Positions 11,310-21,355 of a DNA stretch of 54,121 nt are shown in pieces. The position numbers and the translations under genes were made by a program. The notes below the pieces were generated by a model. The model was given only the letters and a program-made list of their open reading frames with translations. It did no database searches and was not told where the DNA came from. This DNA comes from Sporosarcina sp. (GTDB lineage: Bacteria > Bacillota > Bacilli > Bacillales_A > Planococcaceae): NCBI GenBank assembly GCA_029263895.1, contig JARIDO010000045.1:1-54121 (forward strand), read 5' to 3'. The first letter of the stretch is position 1, and every line of letters begins with the position of its first letter.

Positions 11310-11338
11310 TTGACATGCATAATTTGAGCACTTATAAT
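11310..11338 (+). promoter_or_regulatory. Perfect-consensus sigma-A-type promoter of yabE
   Basis: TTGACA (11310-11315), a 17-bp spacer and TATAAT (11333-11338), an exact match to both consensus hexamers. The predicted start is about 11345, just before the AAGGAGGAG ribosome site (from 11352), giving a very short leader. Confidence 0.8.
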
Positions 11339-11367
11339 CATTCGAGTGATGAAGGAGGAGTTTTTTC

Positions 11368-12603
11368 ATGTCAGGAAGAAAAATGGAAAATCTGTTCTTC
11401 AAGTCATTGAGGAGTAAGCAAATAGCAGTTACCGTCGTATCACTAACGCTATTTATTACAATTATTTCGCTAGTCCTTTTTGAAGGGGCGAAGTCATCGG
11501 TCACATTAAGCATGAACGGTGAAGAACAAACAATCAAGACGCACGCACATACAGTTGGAAAATTATTGTCTGAACAAGATGTCAAGATTACGAAACATGA
11601 CAAAGTAACACCCTCAGTGAATACACCAATTGAAGACGGACTGTCAATTAGGTGGGAACAGGCTAAGCAAGTCGCTATCAATGTCGACCAAGAAATAACG
11701 AAGACATGGACGACAGATAGTAAAGTAGAAAATATTTTAGCGAAAGCTGGAATAGAAGTTGGAGAGTATGATGAAGTAACCCCGAGTATGAATCAAAATG
11801 TAGGTGAAGACAGAAGCATCGCTATTCAAAAGGCATTCGAAGTGACGCTAAATGATGGTGGAGAAGACAAGCGAATTTGGTCAACTTCGACTACGGTCGC
11901 TGACTTTTTAAAGAGAGAAAACATTCAAATGAATGGAGACGACAGATTGGATGGGAATGCAGAAGAGCTGCTTGCACCTAATGCAATCGTGAAAATCGTC
12001 CGGGTAGAAAAAGTCACCGATGTAGTGGAAGAACCAACGAACTTTGCAGTTGAAACACGTAAAGACTCTGATTTGCTCAAAGGCCGTGAAAAAATTGTGC
12101 AGGCTGGAGAAAAAGGGTCAGTTTCAAAAGAGTTCGCAATTGTGAAGGAAAACGGTGTAGAGATTTCTCGTACATTATTAGCTGAAAAAGTAGTTAAAGA
12201 GCCAACAAAGAAAATTGTAGCAGTTGGATCTAAAGTGGTTGTAGCAAGTGCAGCAACTACTTCAAACAATGCTTCAGTTAGTGTTTCTAGAAATAATTCA
12301 CCATCAGCAGGCGGTAATGAGTTTTATGTATCCGCAAGCGCCTATACTGCAAGTTGTAATGGTTGCTCAGGGATAACGAGCACAGGTCTTAACTTAAATA
12401 CTAATCCTAACTTGAAGGTGATTGCTGTAGACCCTAAAGTTATTCCGCTTGGATCTAAGGTTTGGGTTGAAGGTTATGGCTATGCTGTAGCAGGGGACAC
12501 GGGTAGTGCAATTAAAGGAAATCGAATCGATTTGCATATGCCAACACAATCAGCGGCTGTTAGTTTTGGAAGACGCCAAGTAAAAGTGAAAATAATTAAT
12601 TAA
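11368..12603 (+). CDS. yabE: YabE-like cell-wall protein with DUF348, G5 and 3D domains
   Basis: A 411-aa exported or membrane-anchored protein. A hydrophobic segment at about residues 19-38 is followed by three DUF348 repeats (marked by T[V/A].[D/K][F/L]L and D.[V/L].P), a G5 domain (about 228-298) and a C-terminal 3D domain (about 322-410) with ASAYTASCNGCSG, VIAVDPKVIPLG, AGDTGSAIKGNRIDL. The 3D domain is related to lytic transglycosylases and stationary-phase Rpf/Sps factors, so a peptidoglycan-cleaving role is likely but inferred. In B. subtilis yabE is under cell-envelope sigma factors and an antisense RNA; here the upstream promoter looks purely sigma-A. Confidence 0.92.
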   Translation: MSGRKMENLFFKSLRSKQIAVTVVSLTLFITIISLVLFEGAKSSVTLSMNGEEQTIKTHAHTVGKLLSEQDVKITKHDKVTPSVNTPIEDGLSIRWEQAKQVAINVDQEITKTWTTDSKVENILAKAGIEVGEYDEVTPSMNQNVGEDRSIAIQKAFEVTLNDGGEDKRIWSTSTTVADFLKRENIQMNGDDRLDGNAEELLAPNAIVKIVRVEKVTDVVEEPTNFAVETRKDSDLLKGREKIVQAGEKGSVSKEFAIVKENGVEISRTLLAEKVVKEPTKKIVAVGSKVVVASAATTSNNASVSVSRNNSPSAGGNEFYVSASAYTASCNGCSGITSTGLNLNTNPNLKVIAVDPKVIPLGSKVWVEGYGYAVAGDTGSAIKGNRIDLHMPTQSAAVSFGRRQVKVKIIN

Positions 12604-12610
12604 TACTAGG

Positions 12611-12643
12611 ATCCGCAGGACTCAACATTGTCCTGCGGATTTG
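12611..12643 (+). terminator. Hairpin terminator after yabE
   Basis: ATCCGCAGGAC (12611-12621) pairs perfectly with GTCCTGCGGAT (12630-12640). The T-run is short (TTTG), so termination may be partial. Confidence 0.6.
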
Positions 12644-12726
12644 TACGTTGTGAAAGGGTCGTTCTGTACATCATAGGTGTGACAGAGTAAAATTAGATTA
12701 AAGATTAGTTGGGAAAGAGGATATTT

Positions 12727-14182
<1,456 letters not shown>

Positions 14183-14258
14183 AATAATAAAAAAACAGCA
14201 GATTTTTTATAAAATCATTGACAAGGGCATGCACATCTTGTTAAAATGTTGAATTTAA

Positions 14259-14287
14259 TTGACAGAACTTTTTAAAAGTGTTATGCT
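14259..14287 (+). promoter_or_regulatory. Promoter of veg, with a possible second promoter upstream
   Basis: TTGACA (14259-14264), 17 bp, TATGCT (14282-14287) lies 25 bp before the veg start. A second TTGACA at 14218-14223 with a 17-bp spacer and TTAAAA (14241-14246) could be a tandem promoter. The B. subtilis veg promoter is known as very strong; the AT-rich surroundings fit. Confidence 0.7.
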
Positions 14288-14311
14288 TGTACTTAGTGAG
14301 GTGTAAGCAAT

Positions 14312-14578
14312 ATGCCAAAAACATTAGCGGACATTAAGAAGTCATTGGATTCTCATCTCGGAAAACGTTTGCACTTAAAAGCAAATGGAGGTAGGAAGAA
14401 AACGATTGAAAGAGCTGGAGTACTTCGTGAAACATATCGCGCGGTATTCGTAGTTGAACTTGACCAGGACGAAAATGCGTTTGAAAGAGTATCTTACAGC
14501 TACGCGGATATTTTAACCGAAGCGGTTGAAATAACTATTCTAGAAGGCGTGGATTCCACATCATTTAGTATTAAATAA
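14312..14578 (+). CDS. veg: Veg protein
   Basis: An 88-aa small protein of the Veg family. The sequence [17 protein letters not shown], the [16 protein letters not shown] core and [14 protein letters not shown] are characteristic. In B. subtilis Veg is abundant and reported to stimulate biofilm gene expression through SinR; the biochemical function is unsettled. GTGAGGTG precedes the ATG. It is monocistronic between a strong promoter and a terminator. Confidence 0.95.
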   Translation: MPKTLADIKKSLDSHLGKRLHLKANGGRKKTIERAGVLRETYRAVFVVELDQDENAFERVSYSYADILTEAVEITILEGVDSTSFSIK

Positions 14579-14626
14579 TTACTTTTAATTGTGTACTGCA
14601 TTTATGATTACATTCATTATAGAAAA

Positions 14627-14675
14627 ACATCTTGGCCGACTTTCGATATGAGAGAAGCTGCTAAGGTGTTTTTTT
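14627..14675 (+). terminator. Rho-independent terminator after veg
   Basis: ACATCTTGGC (14627-14636) pairs with GCTAAGGTGT (14660-14669) using G-U pairs. It encloses a smaller CTTTC/GAGAG helix and is followed by seven T. Confidence 0.78.
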
Positions 14676-14723
14676 GTCTTTTCTGCTAATACTATTTACG
14701 TCAGTTAAAAAGGAGGAAACCTT

Positions 14724-14903
14724 ATGTCCAATCGATCAACGATGTCTGAGCAACTGAAAGTCGAGATTGCGAAAGATTTAGGGTTCTATGATGTAGTTGA
14801 GCGAGAAGGCTGGGGCGGAATTAAATCACGAGACGCCGGTAATATGGTGAAACGTGCAATTGAGTTAGCGGAGAGTAGTCTAAAGAGCGATAATCGTTCA
14901 TGA
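14724..14903 (+). CDS. sspF: Minor small acid-soluble spore protein SspF
   Basis: A 59-aa alpha/beta-type SASP relative. The core [20 protein letters not shown] and the following [18 protein letters not shown] match the SspF family, which is made in the forespore and may bind DNA. AAAGGAGG lies before the ATG. It sits between veg and ispE exactly as in B. subtilis. A sigma-G promoter is expected, but I find no convincing -35/-10 pair in the 80 bases upstream. A very strong terminator follows. Confidence 0.93.
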   Translation: MSNRSTMSEQLKVEIAKDLGFYDVVEREGWGGIKSRDAGNMVKRAIELAESSLKSDNRS

Positions 14904-14941
14904 TTAGACGCCTTTAATGACTCAAAGTGACTGACGGTAAA

Positions 14942-14989
14942 AGAATTGTTTCTCACGTGATTTATAACGTGAGAAACAATTCTTTTTTT
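14942..14989 (+). terminator. Strong rho-independent terminator after sspF
   Basis: A perfect 17-bp stem pairs AGAATTGTTTCTCACGT (14942-14958) with its complement (14967-14983), followed by eight T counting the last stem base. Confidence 0.93.
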
Positions 14990-15111
14990 ATAATCGAGCA
15001 ATTCATGAAAAAATGTTGATTGCTTTTAAGAAACTCGTAAATTACAGCGCGCAAGCAATCATTGCTATGGTAAAATAGTCAACAATGACATGCTGATATG
15101 GAGGTAGTCCG

Positions 15112-15978
15112 ATGCTATATGAGAAAGCGTCAGCAAAAATCAATTTGACACTGGATGTATTACATAAAAGACCTGATGGATTCCATGAGGTTGAAATGAT
15201 CATGACGACAGTGGATTTGGCTGATCGTATTTGGCTTCGCTCAACTGAAGATGGAAAGATTACAATTAAAACATCTCAACGATTTGTCCCGAATGATCGG
15301 AGAAATTTGGCTTATCGTGCTGCGGAGTTATTGAAAAATCGTTTTCAAATAACTGCAGGAGTGGAAATTACGTTGGAAAAAAGTATTCCAGTTGCTGCTG
15401 GTCTTGCGGGTGGTAGTTCTGACGCGGCGGCTACATTAAGAGGATTGAACAGATTGTGGAAGTTAGGACTTGGAATGGACGAGTTAGCGGATTTGGGTGG
15501 ACAAATTGGTTCAGATGTCTCTTTTTGTGTGCATGGTGGAACGGCTTTGGCAACTGGACGAGGTGAAGTAATTGAAAAACTACCAGCACCCCCAAATTGT
15601 TGGGTTATATTGGCGAAACCCGCAATTTCCGTTTCAACTGCAGATATTTACGGTAATTTAGAAGTTTCGAATCTAGTCCATCCTCCAACAATAACTATGA
15701 TTGAAGCGTTGGAAAATGGTGACTACACTAAAATGTGTCATGCACTCGGAAATGCTTTAGAGCCTATTACAATGAATCTTCATCCTCAGGTTGTTGTACT
15801 GAAGGAGCAAATGAAGAAATTTGGAGCTGACGCTGTACTAATGAGTGGAAGTGGACCTACAGTGTTTGGTCTTGTTAAACATGAATCACGTGTTTCAAGA
15901 ATTTATAATGGTCTAAAAGGATTTTGTCCTGAAGTACATGTTGTACGAATGATGGGTGAAAGACACGTTCTTGATTAA
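15112..15978 (+). CDS. ispE: 4-diphosphocytidyl-2-C-methyl-D-erythritol kinase
   Basis: GHMP-fold kinase of the MEP (non-mevalonate) isoprenoid pathway, supplying precursors for undecaprenyl phosphate and quinones. The 288-aa protein has the ATP-binding glycine-rich loop [38 protein letters not shown] at the N-terminus and [12 protein letters not shown] near the C-terminus. TGGAGGTAG precedes the ATG. It lies between sspF and purR as in B. subtilis. Confidence 0.96.
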   Translation: MLYEKASAKINLTLDVLHKRPDGFHEVEMIMTTVDLADRIWLRSTEDGKITIKTSQRFVPNDRRNLAYRAAELLKNRFQITAGVEITLEKSIPVAAGLAGGSSDAAATLRGLNRLWKLGLGMDELADLGGQIGSDVSFCVHGGTALATGRGEVIEKLPAPPNCWVILAKPAISVSTADIYGNLEVSNLVHPPTITMIEALENGDYTKMCHALGNALEPITMNLHPQVVVLKEQMKKFGADAVLMSGSGPTVFGLVKHESRVSRIYNGLKGFCPEVHVVRMMGERHVLD

Positions 15979-16000
15979 ATGCGTATAATTGTGGTAGTGT

Positions 16001-16017
16001 ACGAATTAAACATTCGT
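16001..16017. promoter_or_regulatory. Inverted repeat before purR, possible operator
   Basis: ACGAAT (16001-16006) and ATTCGT (16012-16017) form a perfect inverted repeat around TAAAC, downstream of a possible -10 (TATAAT, 15984-15989) and 18 bases before the purR start. PurR of B. subtilis recognises paired CGAA-containing boxes and controls itself, but the spacing here is shorter than a standard PurBox pair. Confidence 0.35.
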
Positions 16018-16034
16018 GTTTTGGAGGTGTACCA

Positions 16035-16862
16035 ATGAAGTGGAAAAGAAGCGAACGACTTGTGGATATGACGCAGCATCTATTAGAAAACCCACATAAG
16101 TTAATTCCTTTGACGTTGTTTTCAGAACGTTATAGTGCAGCTAAATCATCAATCAGTGAAGATCTAACAATTGTAAAAGAGACGTTAGAGGGAAGACAGA
16201 CAGGCCAATTAATGACGGTTTCCGGCGCTTCAGGTGGAGTGAAATACATTCCTAAAACTGGAGAAGAAACGATTCGAGAAGTAATGTCCTTATTGATGGA
16301 AGAACTCAAACATTCCGATCGTTTGTTGCCAGGTGGGTATTTGTTTATGACTGATCTACTAGGGAATCCTCATATTATGGATCAAGTGGGTAAAGTGTTT
16401 GCATCTGCATTTGCGGAAAAGGATATCGATGTCATTATGACAATGGCGACAAAGGGTATTCCAATTGCACATGCGATTGCACGTCACTTAAATGTTCCAG
16501 TCGTTATTGTTCGTCGGGATAGCAAAGTGACTGAAGGACCAACAGTTAGTATCAATTACGTATCTGGATCAACGAAACGAATTCAGACAATGGTTTTATC
16601 CAAAAGAAGCATGAAGAGCGGACAAAAAGTTCTTATTACGGATGATTTCATGAAAGCCGGAGGAACAATGATTGGGATGAAGAATCTACTAGAGGAATTC
16701 GGATGTGAACTTGGTGGTATTGCCGTTCTTGTGGAAGCTAACCAACCAGAGGAATTGTTAGTAGAAGATTATCAATCACTTATAAAACTTCAATCGGTGA
16801 ATGAGAAGGATCGTACAATCGAACTGAAAGAAGGCAATTACTTTTCGGAAGGTGGAATGTAA
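16035..16862 (+). CDS. purR: Pur operon repressor PurR
   Basis: Represses purine synthesis and transport genes and is released by PRPP. The 275-aa protein has an N-terminal winged-helix domain (about 1-75, [17 protein letters not shown]) and a phosphoribosyltransferase-like C-terminal domain with the PRPP loop [23 protein letters not shown] precedes the ATG. It is followed after one base by ridA, the usual purR-yabJ pair. Confidence 0.96.
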   Translation: MKWKRSERLVDMTQHLLENPHKLIPLTLFSERYSAAKSSISEDLTIVKETLEGRQTGQLMTVSGASGGVKYIPKTGEETIREVMSLLMEELKHSDRLLPGGYLFMTDLLGNPHIMDQVGKVFASAFAEKDIDVIMTMATKGIPIAHAIARHLNVPVVIVRRDSKVTEGPTVSINYVSGSTKRIQTMVLSKRSMKSGQKVLITDDFMKAGGTMIGMKNLLEEFGCELGGIAVLVEANQPEELLVEDYQSLIKLQSVNEKDRTIELKEGNYFSEGGM

Positions 16863-16863
16863 G

Positions 16864-17241
16864 ATGCGTTATATAGCAACAGATAAAGCTCCTAAAGCAA
16901 TTGGACCTTATGCTCAAGCTGTTAGTGTCAACGGTGTAGTCTATACGTCAGGTGCAATTCCTTTAACATCGAATGGATTGTTGGTAGAAGGCTCCATTGT
17001 AGATCAAACACATCAAGTCTTTTTAAATTTAAAAGCTGTGCTAGCTGAAGCTGGTTCTTCATTAGACAACGTTGTTAAGGCAACTGTATTCATTAAAGAT
17101 ATGGATGAATTTGCACAAGTTAACGAAGTATATGCAGAACATTTTGGAGAGCATACACCGGCACGCTCAACTGTAGAAGTAGCGCGGCTACCTAAAGATG
17201 TAAAAATAGAAATTGAGGTCATTGCACTCGTTGTAAATTGA
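16864..17241 (+). CDS. ridA: RidA family reactive intermediate deaminase (YabJ)
   Basis: A 125-aa YjgF/YER057c/UK114 protein that hydrolyses 2-aminoacrylate and related imines. Family signatures are [17 protein letters not shown] and the catalytic arginine in the [21 protein letters not shown] segment. I chose ATG 16864, placed after GGAAGGTGGA in the end of purR; an in-frame GTG at 16852 lies within that ribosome site. In B. subtilis yabJ is needed for full purR function. A terminator follows. Confidence 0.93.
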   Translation: MRYIATDKAPKAIGPYAQAVSVNGVVYTSGAIPLTSNGLLVEGSIVDQTHQVFLNLKAVLAEAGSSLDNVVKATVFIKDMDEFAQVNEVYAEHFGEHTPARSTVEVARLPKDVKIEIEVIALVVN

Positions 17242-17253
17242 TTTTATCTAAAG

Positions 17254-17287
17254 ACGTTTGCTCCATCATTGGAGCAGGCGTTTTTTC
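17254..17287 (+). terminator. Rho-independent terminator after ridA
   Basis: ACGTTTGCTCC (17254-17264) pairs with GGAGCAGGCGT (17271-17281) with two G-U pairs, followed by a T-run. Confidence 0.85.
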
Positions 17288-17378
17288 ATTTGTAACCTCA
17301 TTTAAATGTTTGTAAACGTTTTTAAATAGCAAATACCGATAGAGTAGTAAGAAATATTGAACTAATTCGACAACTAAA

Positions 17379-17407
17379 AAAGGGTAATGCACTTTTTTGT
17401 GGAATAT
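17379..17407 (+). promoter_or_regulatory. Candidate sigma-H promoter of spoVG
   Basis: AAAGGGTAA (17379-17387), 11 bp, GTGGAATAT (17399-17407) fits the sigma-H pattern RnAGGAwww - N11-12 - RnnGAATww with one mismatch. spoVG of B. subtilis is a classic sigma-H gene repressed by AbrB, and abrB is in this window. Confidence 0.65.
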
Positions 17408-17446
17408 AGACGACATGAGTTGTAAAGACAAAAGGAGTGGTTATGA

Positions 17447-17731
17447 ATGGAAGTAACGGATGTAAGATTGCGTAAAGTGGAAACAGAAGGCAGAATGCGG
17501 GCGATCGCATCGATAACATTTGACGAAGAGTTTGTAGTCCATGATATTCGCGTCATTGAAGGAAATGAAGGACTATTCGTTGCTATGCCAAGTAAAAGGA
17601 CACCAGATGGAGAGTTCCGTGATGTAGCTCATCCCATCAATACAATTGCCAGAACAAAGATTCAAGATGCTGTACTTGCTGCATATCACCTTTCATCAGA
17701 AGAACAAGTTCTTGAAGGGGCAGGAGCTTAA
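17447..17731 (+). CDS. spoVG: Septation protein SpoVG
   Basis: A 94-aa nucleic-acid-binding regulator affecting septation and spore cortex formation. The sequence [39 protein letters not shown] and FRDVAHPIN is near-identical to the family. AAAGGAGTGG precedes the ATG. It stands between a sigma-H-like promoter and a terminator, as expected for a monocistronic transition-phase gene. Confidence 0.97.
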   Translation: MEVTDVRLRKVETEGRMRAIASITFDEEFVVHDIRVIEGNEGLFVAMPSKRTPDGEFRDVAHPINTIARTKIQDAVLAAYHLSSEEQVLEGAGA

Positions 17732-17757
17732 TTAATTATAATTGATACAACAGATTG

Positions 17758-17788
17758 ACCGCCAAGATTATAAAGGCGGTTTTTCTTT
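17758..17788 (+). terminator. Rho-independent terminator after spoVG
   Basis: ACCGCC (17758-17763) pairs with GGCGGT (17775-17780), followed by TTTTCTTTT. Confidence 0.78.
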
Positions 17789-17876
17789 TGACTTCCACCT
17801 TGAAGTTCATGATTATAAAATTGAAATTAAAACAAATATATTAAAAGATTAAAAAGTGATTGTCAAGGGGATCTGG

Positions 17877-17905
17877 TTGAAAAAATGGCGGTTTTCGGAT
17901 ATAGT
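17877..17905 (+). promoter_or_regulatory. Candidate sigma-A promoter of glmU
   Basis: TTGAAA (17877-17882), 17 bp, TATAGT (17900-17905), 62 bases before the glmU start. A TATAAT-like sequence a few bases further on is an alternative -10. Confidence 0.55.
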
Positions 17906-17967
17906 TTATAATGAAAACAAATGCAAAAATTTCTATTACACTTATTACATTTGGAGGAATCTAGTTA

Positions 17968-19335
17968 ATGAATACATATGCTATTGTGCTAGCTGCTGGA
18001 CAAGGTACTCGTATGAAATCATCTTTATACAAAGTTTTACACCAAGTTTGTGGGAAGCCTATGGTTGAGCATGTCATTGATCATATACATGAACTTAAAG
18101 CTAACAGAATTGTAACGATTGTTGGTCATGGCGCAGAGATGGTAGAAGAAATGATTGGAACAAAGAGCGAATATGCTCTGCAAGAAGTTCAAGCAGGAAC
18201 TGCCCATGCTGTACAACAAGCAGAGAAGTTATTAGGGGATCTAGAAGGCACGACAATCGTCGTTTGTGGGGATACACCCCTTATTCGTTCTGAGACGATG
18301 GCCCAATTAATTGAACATCATAACAACTCAGGAGCAAAAGCTACAATATTGACTACTTTGGCTAACGACCCAACAGGCTATGGTCGAATTATTCGAGGTG
18401 CAGAAGGTCAGGTTTTGCGTAATGTAGAGCAAAAAGATGCAAATGATGATGAGCAAAAAGTAAAAGAAATAAATACAGGAACATATTGTTTTGATAACCG
18501 TGCATTATTCGAAACGTTGAAAAAAGTAAAAAATAACAATGCACAAGGGGAGTATTATTTACCGGATGTTGTTGGTATCCTGCAATCAGAAAATGAACTT
18601 GTTTCTGCTTATGTTACAAATGATTTTAGTGAAACGTTAGGTGTAAACGATCGCGTTGTTTTAGCGGAAGCAGAGCGAGTCATGAGACACCGTATCGCTG
18701 AAGGGCATATGCGCAACGGTGTGACAATTATTAATCCTGATACAACCTATATAAGTGCGGATGCTAAAATTGGTCGTGACACTATTCTTCAACCCGGAAC
18801 AATGATTGAGGGACACTCCGTTATCGGAGAAAGTTGCTTGATTGGTCCTAATAGCCAAATTGTAAATAGTGAAATTGGTAATCGAACAACAATTCATTCA
18901 TCTGTCATCTTATCTAGCATAGTTGGACAAGATACATCTGTTGGACCGTTTGCGCATATACGTCCGGAATCTAACCTCGGAGATCATGTGAAAATCGGGA
19001 ACTTTGTTGAGGTGAAAAAGGCTTCGATAGGTGAAGGTAGTAAAGTATCGCATTTAAGCTACATGGGTGATGCGAAGATTGGAACACATGTAAATGTTGG
19101 TTGCGGGACAATTACTGTCAATTATGATGGAAAGAAGAAGCATCTAACAACAATTGAGGACAATGCATTTGTCGGTTGCAATTCAAACTTAATTGCTCCC
19201 GTCACTGTGGAAAAAGGTGCATATGTAGCGGCTGGATCTACGATTACAAAAGATGTGCCAGAAAGTTCACTTGCAATTGGCCGTGCGCGCCAGGAGAATA
19301 AAGAAGGCTATGCAAAAAAACTAAAACTCAACTAA
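17968..19335 (+). CDS. glmU: Bifunctional UDP-N-acetylglucosamine diphosphorylase / glucosamine-1-phosphate N-acetyltransferase
   Basis: Makes UDP-GlcNAc for peptidoglycan and teichoic acids. The 455-aa protein has the N-terminal nucleotidyltransferase domain with [12 protein letters not shown], a linker near residue 230-250, and a C-terminal left-handed beta-helix of hexapeptide repeats (from about 255, [15 protein letters not shown] onward) carrying the acetyltransferase residues in [21 protein letters not shown] precedes the ATG. It is followed closely by prs, and the two probably share a transcript. Confidence 0.97.
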   Translation: MNTYAIVLAAGQGTRMKSSLYKVLHQVCGKPMVEHVIDHIHELKANRIVTIVGHGAEMVEEMIGTKSEYALQEVQAGTAHAVQQAEKLLGDLEGTTIVVCGDTPLIRSETMAQLIEHHNNSGAKATILTTLANDPTGYGRIIRGAEGQVLRNVEQKDANDDEQKVKEINTGTYCFDNRALFETLKKVKNNNAQGEYYLPDVVGILQSENELVSAYVTNDFSETLGVNDRVVLAEAERVMRHRIAEGHMRNGVTIINPDTTYISADAKIGRDTILQPGTMIEGHSVIGESCLIGPNSQIVNSEIGNRTTIHSSVILSSIVGQDTSVGPFAHIRPESNLGDHVKIGNFVEVKKASIGEGSKVSHLSYMGDAKIGTHVNVGCGTITVNYDGKKKHLTTIEDNAFVGCNSNLIAPVTVEKGAYVAAGSTITKDVPESSLAIGRARQENKEGYAKKLKLN

Positions 19336-19348
19336 CAGGAGGACCATG

Positions 19349-20308
19349 ATGGCTAATCATTATCCGAACGACAAACTGAAGATATTTTCTTTGAATTCTA
19401 ACGAGGCCCTTGCAAGCGAAGTAGCAGAAGAAATTGGACGCCCGCTAGGTAAATGTTCCGTTAAACAATTTAGTGATGGAGAAGTTCAAATCAATATCGA
19501 AGAAAGTATCCGTGGTTGTGATGTGTTTGTGATTCAATCGACATCTAATCCTGTGAACGACAATCTAATGGAACTACTCATTATGATTGATGCATTAAAA
19601 CGAGCATCTGCTCGAACCATTAATGTTGTAATGCCTTATTACGGTTATGCGCGTCAAGATCGAAAAGCCCGTTCGCGTGAACCAATTACTGCAAAACTAG
19701 TTGCGAACATATTAGAAACAGCTGGTGCTCATCGTGTTATTGCGATTGACTTACATGCACCGCAAATTCAAGGGTTCTTTGATATTCCAATTGATCATTT
19801 AGTAGCAGAACCTATCCTTACGGATTATTTCAAAGGCAAAGGTCTGAACTGTGAAGAACTTGTCATTGTATCGCCTGATCATGGCGGTGTGACACGTGCG
19901 CGGAAAATGGCTGATCGGATGAAAGCGCCGATTGCGATTATTGACAAACGACGTCCCCGTCCGAATGTATCAGAAGTAATGAATATCGTTGGGAATGTAG
20001 AAGGAAAAACAGCAATCCTAATTGACGATATCATTGATACGGCAGGCACGATTACAGTTGCAGCAAACGCATTGATCGAAAGTGGTGCGAAAGAAGTGTA
20101 TGCTTGTTGTACACACCCAGTTCTATCTGGACCGGCTATTGAAAGGATTACCAACTCGAAAATCAAGGAATTGGTAATTACTAACTCAATAAAGTTGCCT
20201 GAAGAGAAGAAGTCTGAGAAGATTGTAACACTATCAATTGCCAAACTACTTGGTGACGCGATAGTCCGTGTTTTTGAAGAAAAGTCTGTTAGTACATTAT
20301 TTGAGTGA
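19349..20308 (+). CDS. prs: Ribose-phosphate diphosphokinase (PRPP synthetase)
   Basis: Converts ribose 5-phosphate and ATP to PRPP for nucleotide, histidine and tryptophan synthesis. The 319-aa protein shows [20 protein letters not shown], the ATP loop [16 protein letters not shown], and the PRPP loop [14 protein letters not shown]. Two ATGs (19346, 19349) follow AGGAGG; 19349 has the better 6-nt spacing. It sits 13 bases after glmU. Confidence 0.97.
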   Translation: MANHYPNDKLKIFSLNSNEALASEVAEEIGRPLGKCSVKQFSDGEVQINIEESIRGCDVFVIQSTSNPVNDNLMELLIMIDALKRASARTINVVMPYYGYARQDRKARSREPITAKLVANILETAGAHRVIAIDLHAPQIQGFFDIPIDHLVAEPILTDYFKGKGLNCEELVIVSPDHGGVTRARKMADRMKAPIAIIDKRRPRPNVSEVMNIVGNVEGKTAILIDDIIDTAGTITVAANALIESGAKEVYACCTHPVLSGPAIERITNSKIKELVITNSIKLPEEKKSEKIVTLSIAKLLGDAIVRVFEEKSVSTLFE

Positions 20309-20375
20309 TGATTCACTTCTGATGTACAAACATCTTTTATAAAGCATCATCGTTTTAAAATTAAAATGTAGCTAT

Positions 20376-20401
20376 GTTTCATGTCGTCTGCCGTTGGGTA
20401 T
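20376..20401 (+). promoter_or_regulatory. Candidate sigma-B promoter of ctc
   Basis: GTTTCA (20376-20381), 14 bp, GGGTAT (20396-20401). This matches the sigma-B consensus GTTTAA - N12-14 - GGGTAT with one mismatch. ctc is the founding sigma-B-dependent gene of B. subtilis. Confidence 0.72.
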
Positions 20402-20446
20402 TTATAAGTTAGAATAACTTTTTTAAAAGAAAGGTGACTAAATATA

Positions 20447-21085
20447 ATGAGTACAACTATTCAGTCTGAAATGAGAGATTCAGCAAAACATTCAACACTT
20501 ACACAATTGAGAAATGAAGGTTCTGTACCAGCAGTCGTTTATGGCTATAAGACAGAATCGACATCAATCTCTGTAAAAGAGCGCGACCTATTAAATACGT
20601 TGCGTGTAACAGGACGAAATGGCGTTATCACATTGAAAGTTGATGGGAAAGACGTAGATGTTGTTCTACATGACTACCAAGCAGGAGCGTTAAAAGGCGA
20701 TATCCGTCATGCTGACTTCTTAGCTATTAATATGACTGAAGAACTCGAAGTAGACGTTGTTGTCCATCTAGTTGGAACGTCTCCAGGTGAAAAAGAGGGC
20801 GGCGTCATTCAGCAGCCAAACTTTGAAGTGAAAATTAAAGCTAAACCATCCGCAATTCCTGAAGCGTTTGAAGTAGATATTTCGAAATTAGAAATTGGTG
20901 AAGCAATTACAGTTGCTGATATCCGTAAGAAGTCTAAATTCGAAATTTTAAATGACGACGGTCATGCATTAGTACTTGTTTCTGCACCAAGAACCGAGGC
21001 GGATCTTGAAGCACTTGAGAGTGATCCGGTAGAAACCGACGCAAACCCAGAAGTAATTGGTAAAGAAAAGGAAGAAGAGAAATAA
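20447..21085 (+). CDS. ctc: General stress protein Ctc, ribosomal protein bL25
   Basis: A 212-aa two-domain bL25/Ctc protein that binds 5S rRNA in the 50S subunit under stress. The N-terminal L25 domain spans about residues 1-95 (LRNEGSVPAVVYGYKTES through HADFLAINMTEELEVDVVVH) and the C-terminal TL5-type beta domain about 96-185 (GVIQQPNFEVKIKAKPSAIPE). The tail is acidic. AAAGGTGA precedes the ATG. The sigma-B-like promoter upstream suggests stress control. Confidence 0.95.
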   Translation: MSTTIQSEMRDSAKHSTLTQLRNEGSVPAVVYGYKTESTSISVKERDLLNTLRVTGRNGVITLKVDGKDVDVVLHDYQAGALKGDIRHADFLAINMTEELEVDVVVHLVGTSPGEKEGGVIQQPNFEVKIKAKPSAIPEAFEVDISKLEIGEAITVADIRKKSKFEILNDDGHALVLVSAPRTEADLEALESDPVETDANPEVIGKEKEEEK

Positions 21086-21093
21086 GAATAACA

Positions 21094-21128
21094 AGGCGTA
21101 CGGCTTACCCCGTGCGCCTGTTTTCTGT
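21094..21128 (+). terminator. Rho-independent terminator after ctc
   Basis: AGGCGTACGG (21094-21103) pairs with CCGTGCGCCT (21110-21119), one G-U pair, followed by GTTTTCTGTT. Confidence 0.78.
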
Positions 21129-21143
21129 TCTAAATATGAAAAA

Positions 21144-21332
21144 CCGTCATCCTCAAAATCCGTCTTATGCCTGTCGAGGCTAATCGGTACCTATCGCTTT
21201 TCTATTATGTCTAGACGATAGGCACCAGCCTCTCGGGGTCATAAGGCGATAAGCTGTGGCGGCAAAGTCCGCCATCCTCGCTTCTCGTCTTATGCCTGTC
21301 GAGGCTAATCGGTACCTATCGCTTTTCTATTA
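21144..21332. repeat. Intergenic inverted-repeat element with a duplicated arm
   Basis: A 64-bp segment occurs twice, 125 bp apart (21144-21207 and 21269-21332). The last 47 bp (from CGTCTTATGCC) are identical and a 6-bp stretch inside the first 17 differs. Between them lies a complementary arm (21216-21245, CGATAGGCACC through GTCATAAG) that can pair with the upstream copy (21164-21196) or the downstream copy (21289-21321), plus GGCGG/CCGCC. It resembles the REP-like palindromic elements with a CGCTTTTCT end that I recall from Planococcaceae genomes. It ends 23 bp before pth. No gene is present in this gap. Confidence 0.85.
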
Positions 21333-21355
21333 ACTAATAAGGATGTTACTAACTA

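Noticed and set aside
11222..11410. 62-codon frame overlapping the yabE promoter
   Set aside because: It has no ribosome site, runs through a perfect promoter and into yabE in another frame, and its composition reflects AT-rich intergenic DNA.
17856..18068. 70-codon frame before glmU
   Set aside because: It covers the glmU promoter and overlaps its 5' end out of frame; no ribosome site or recognisable domain.
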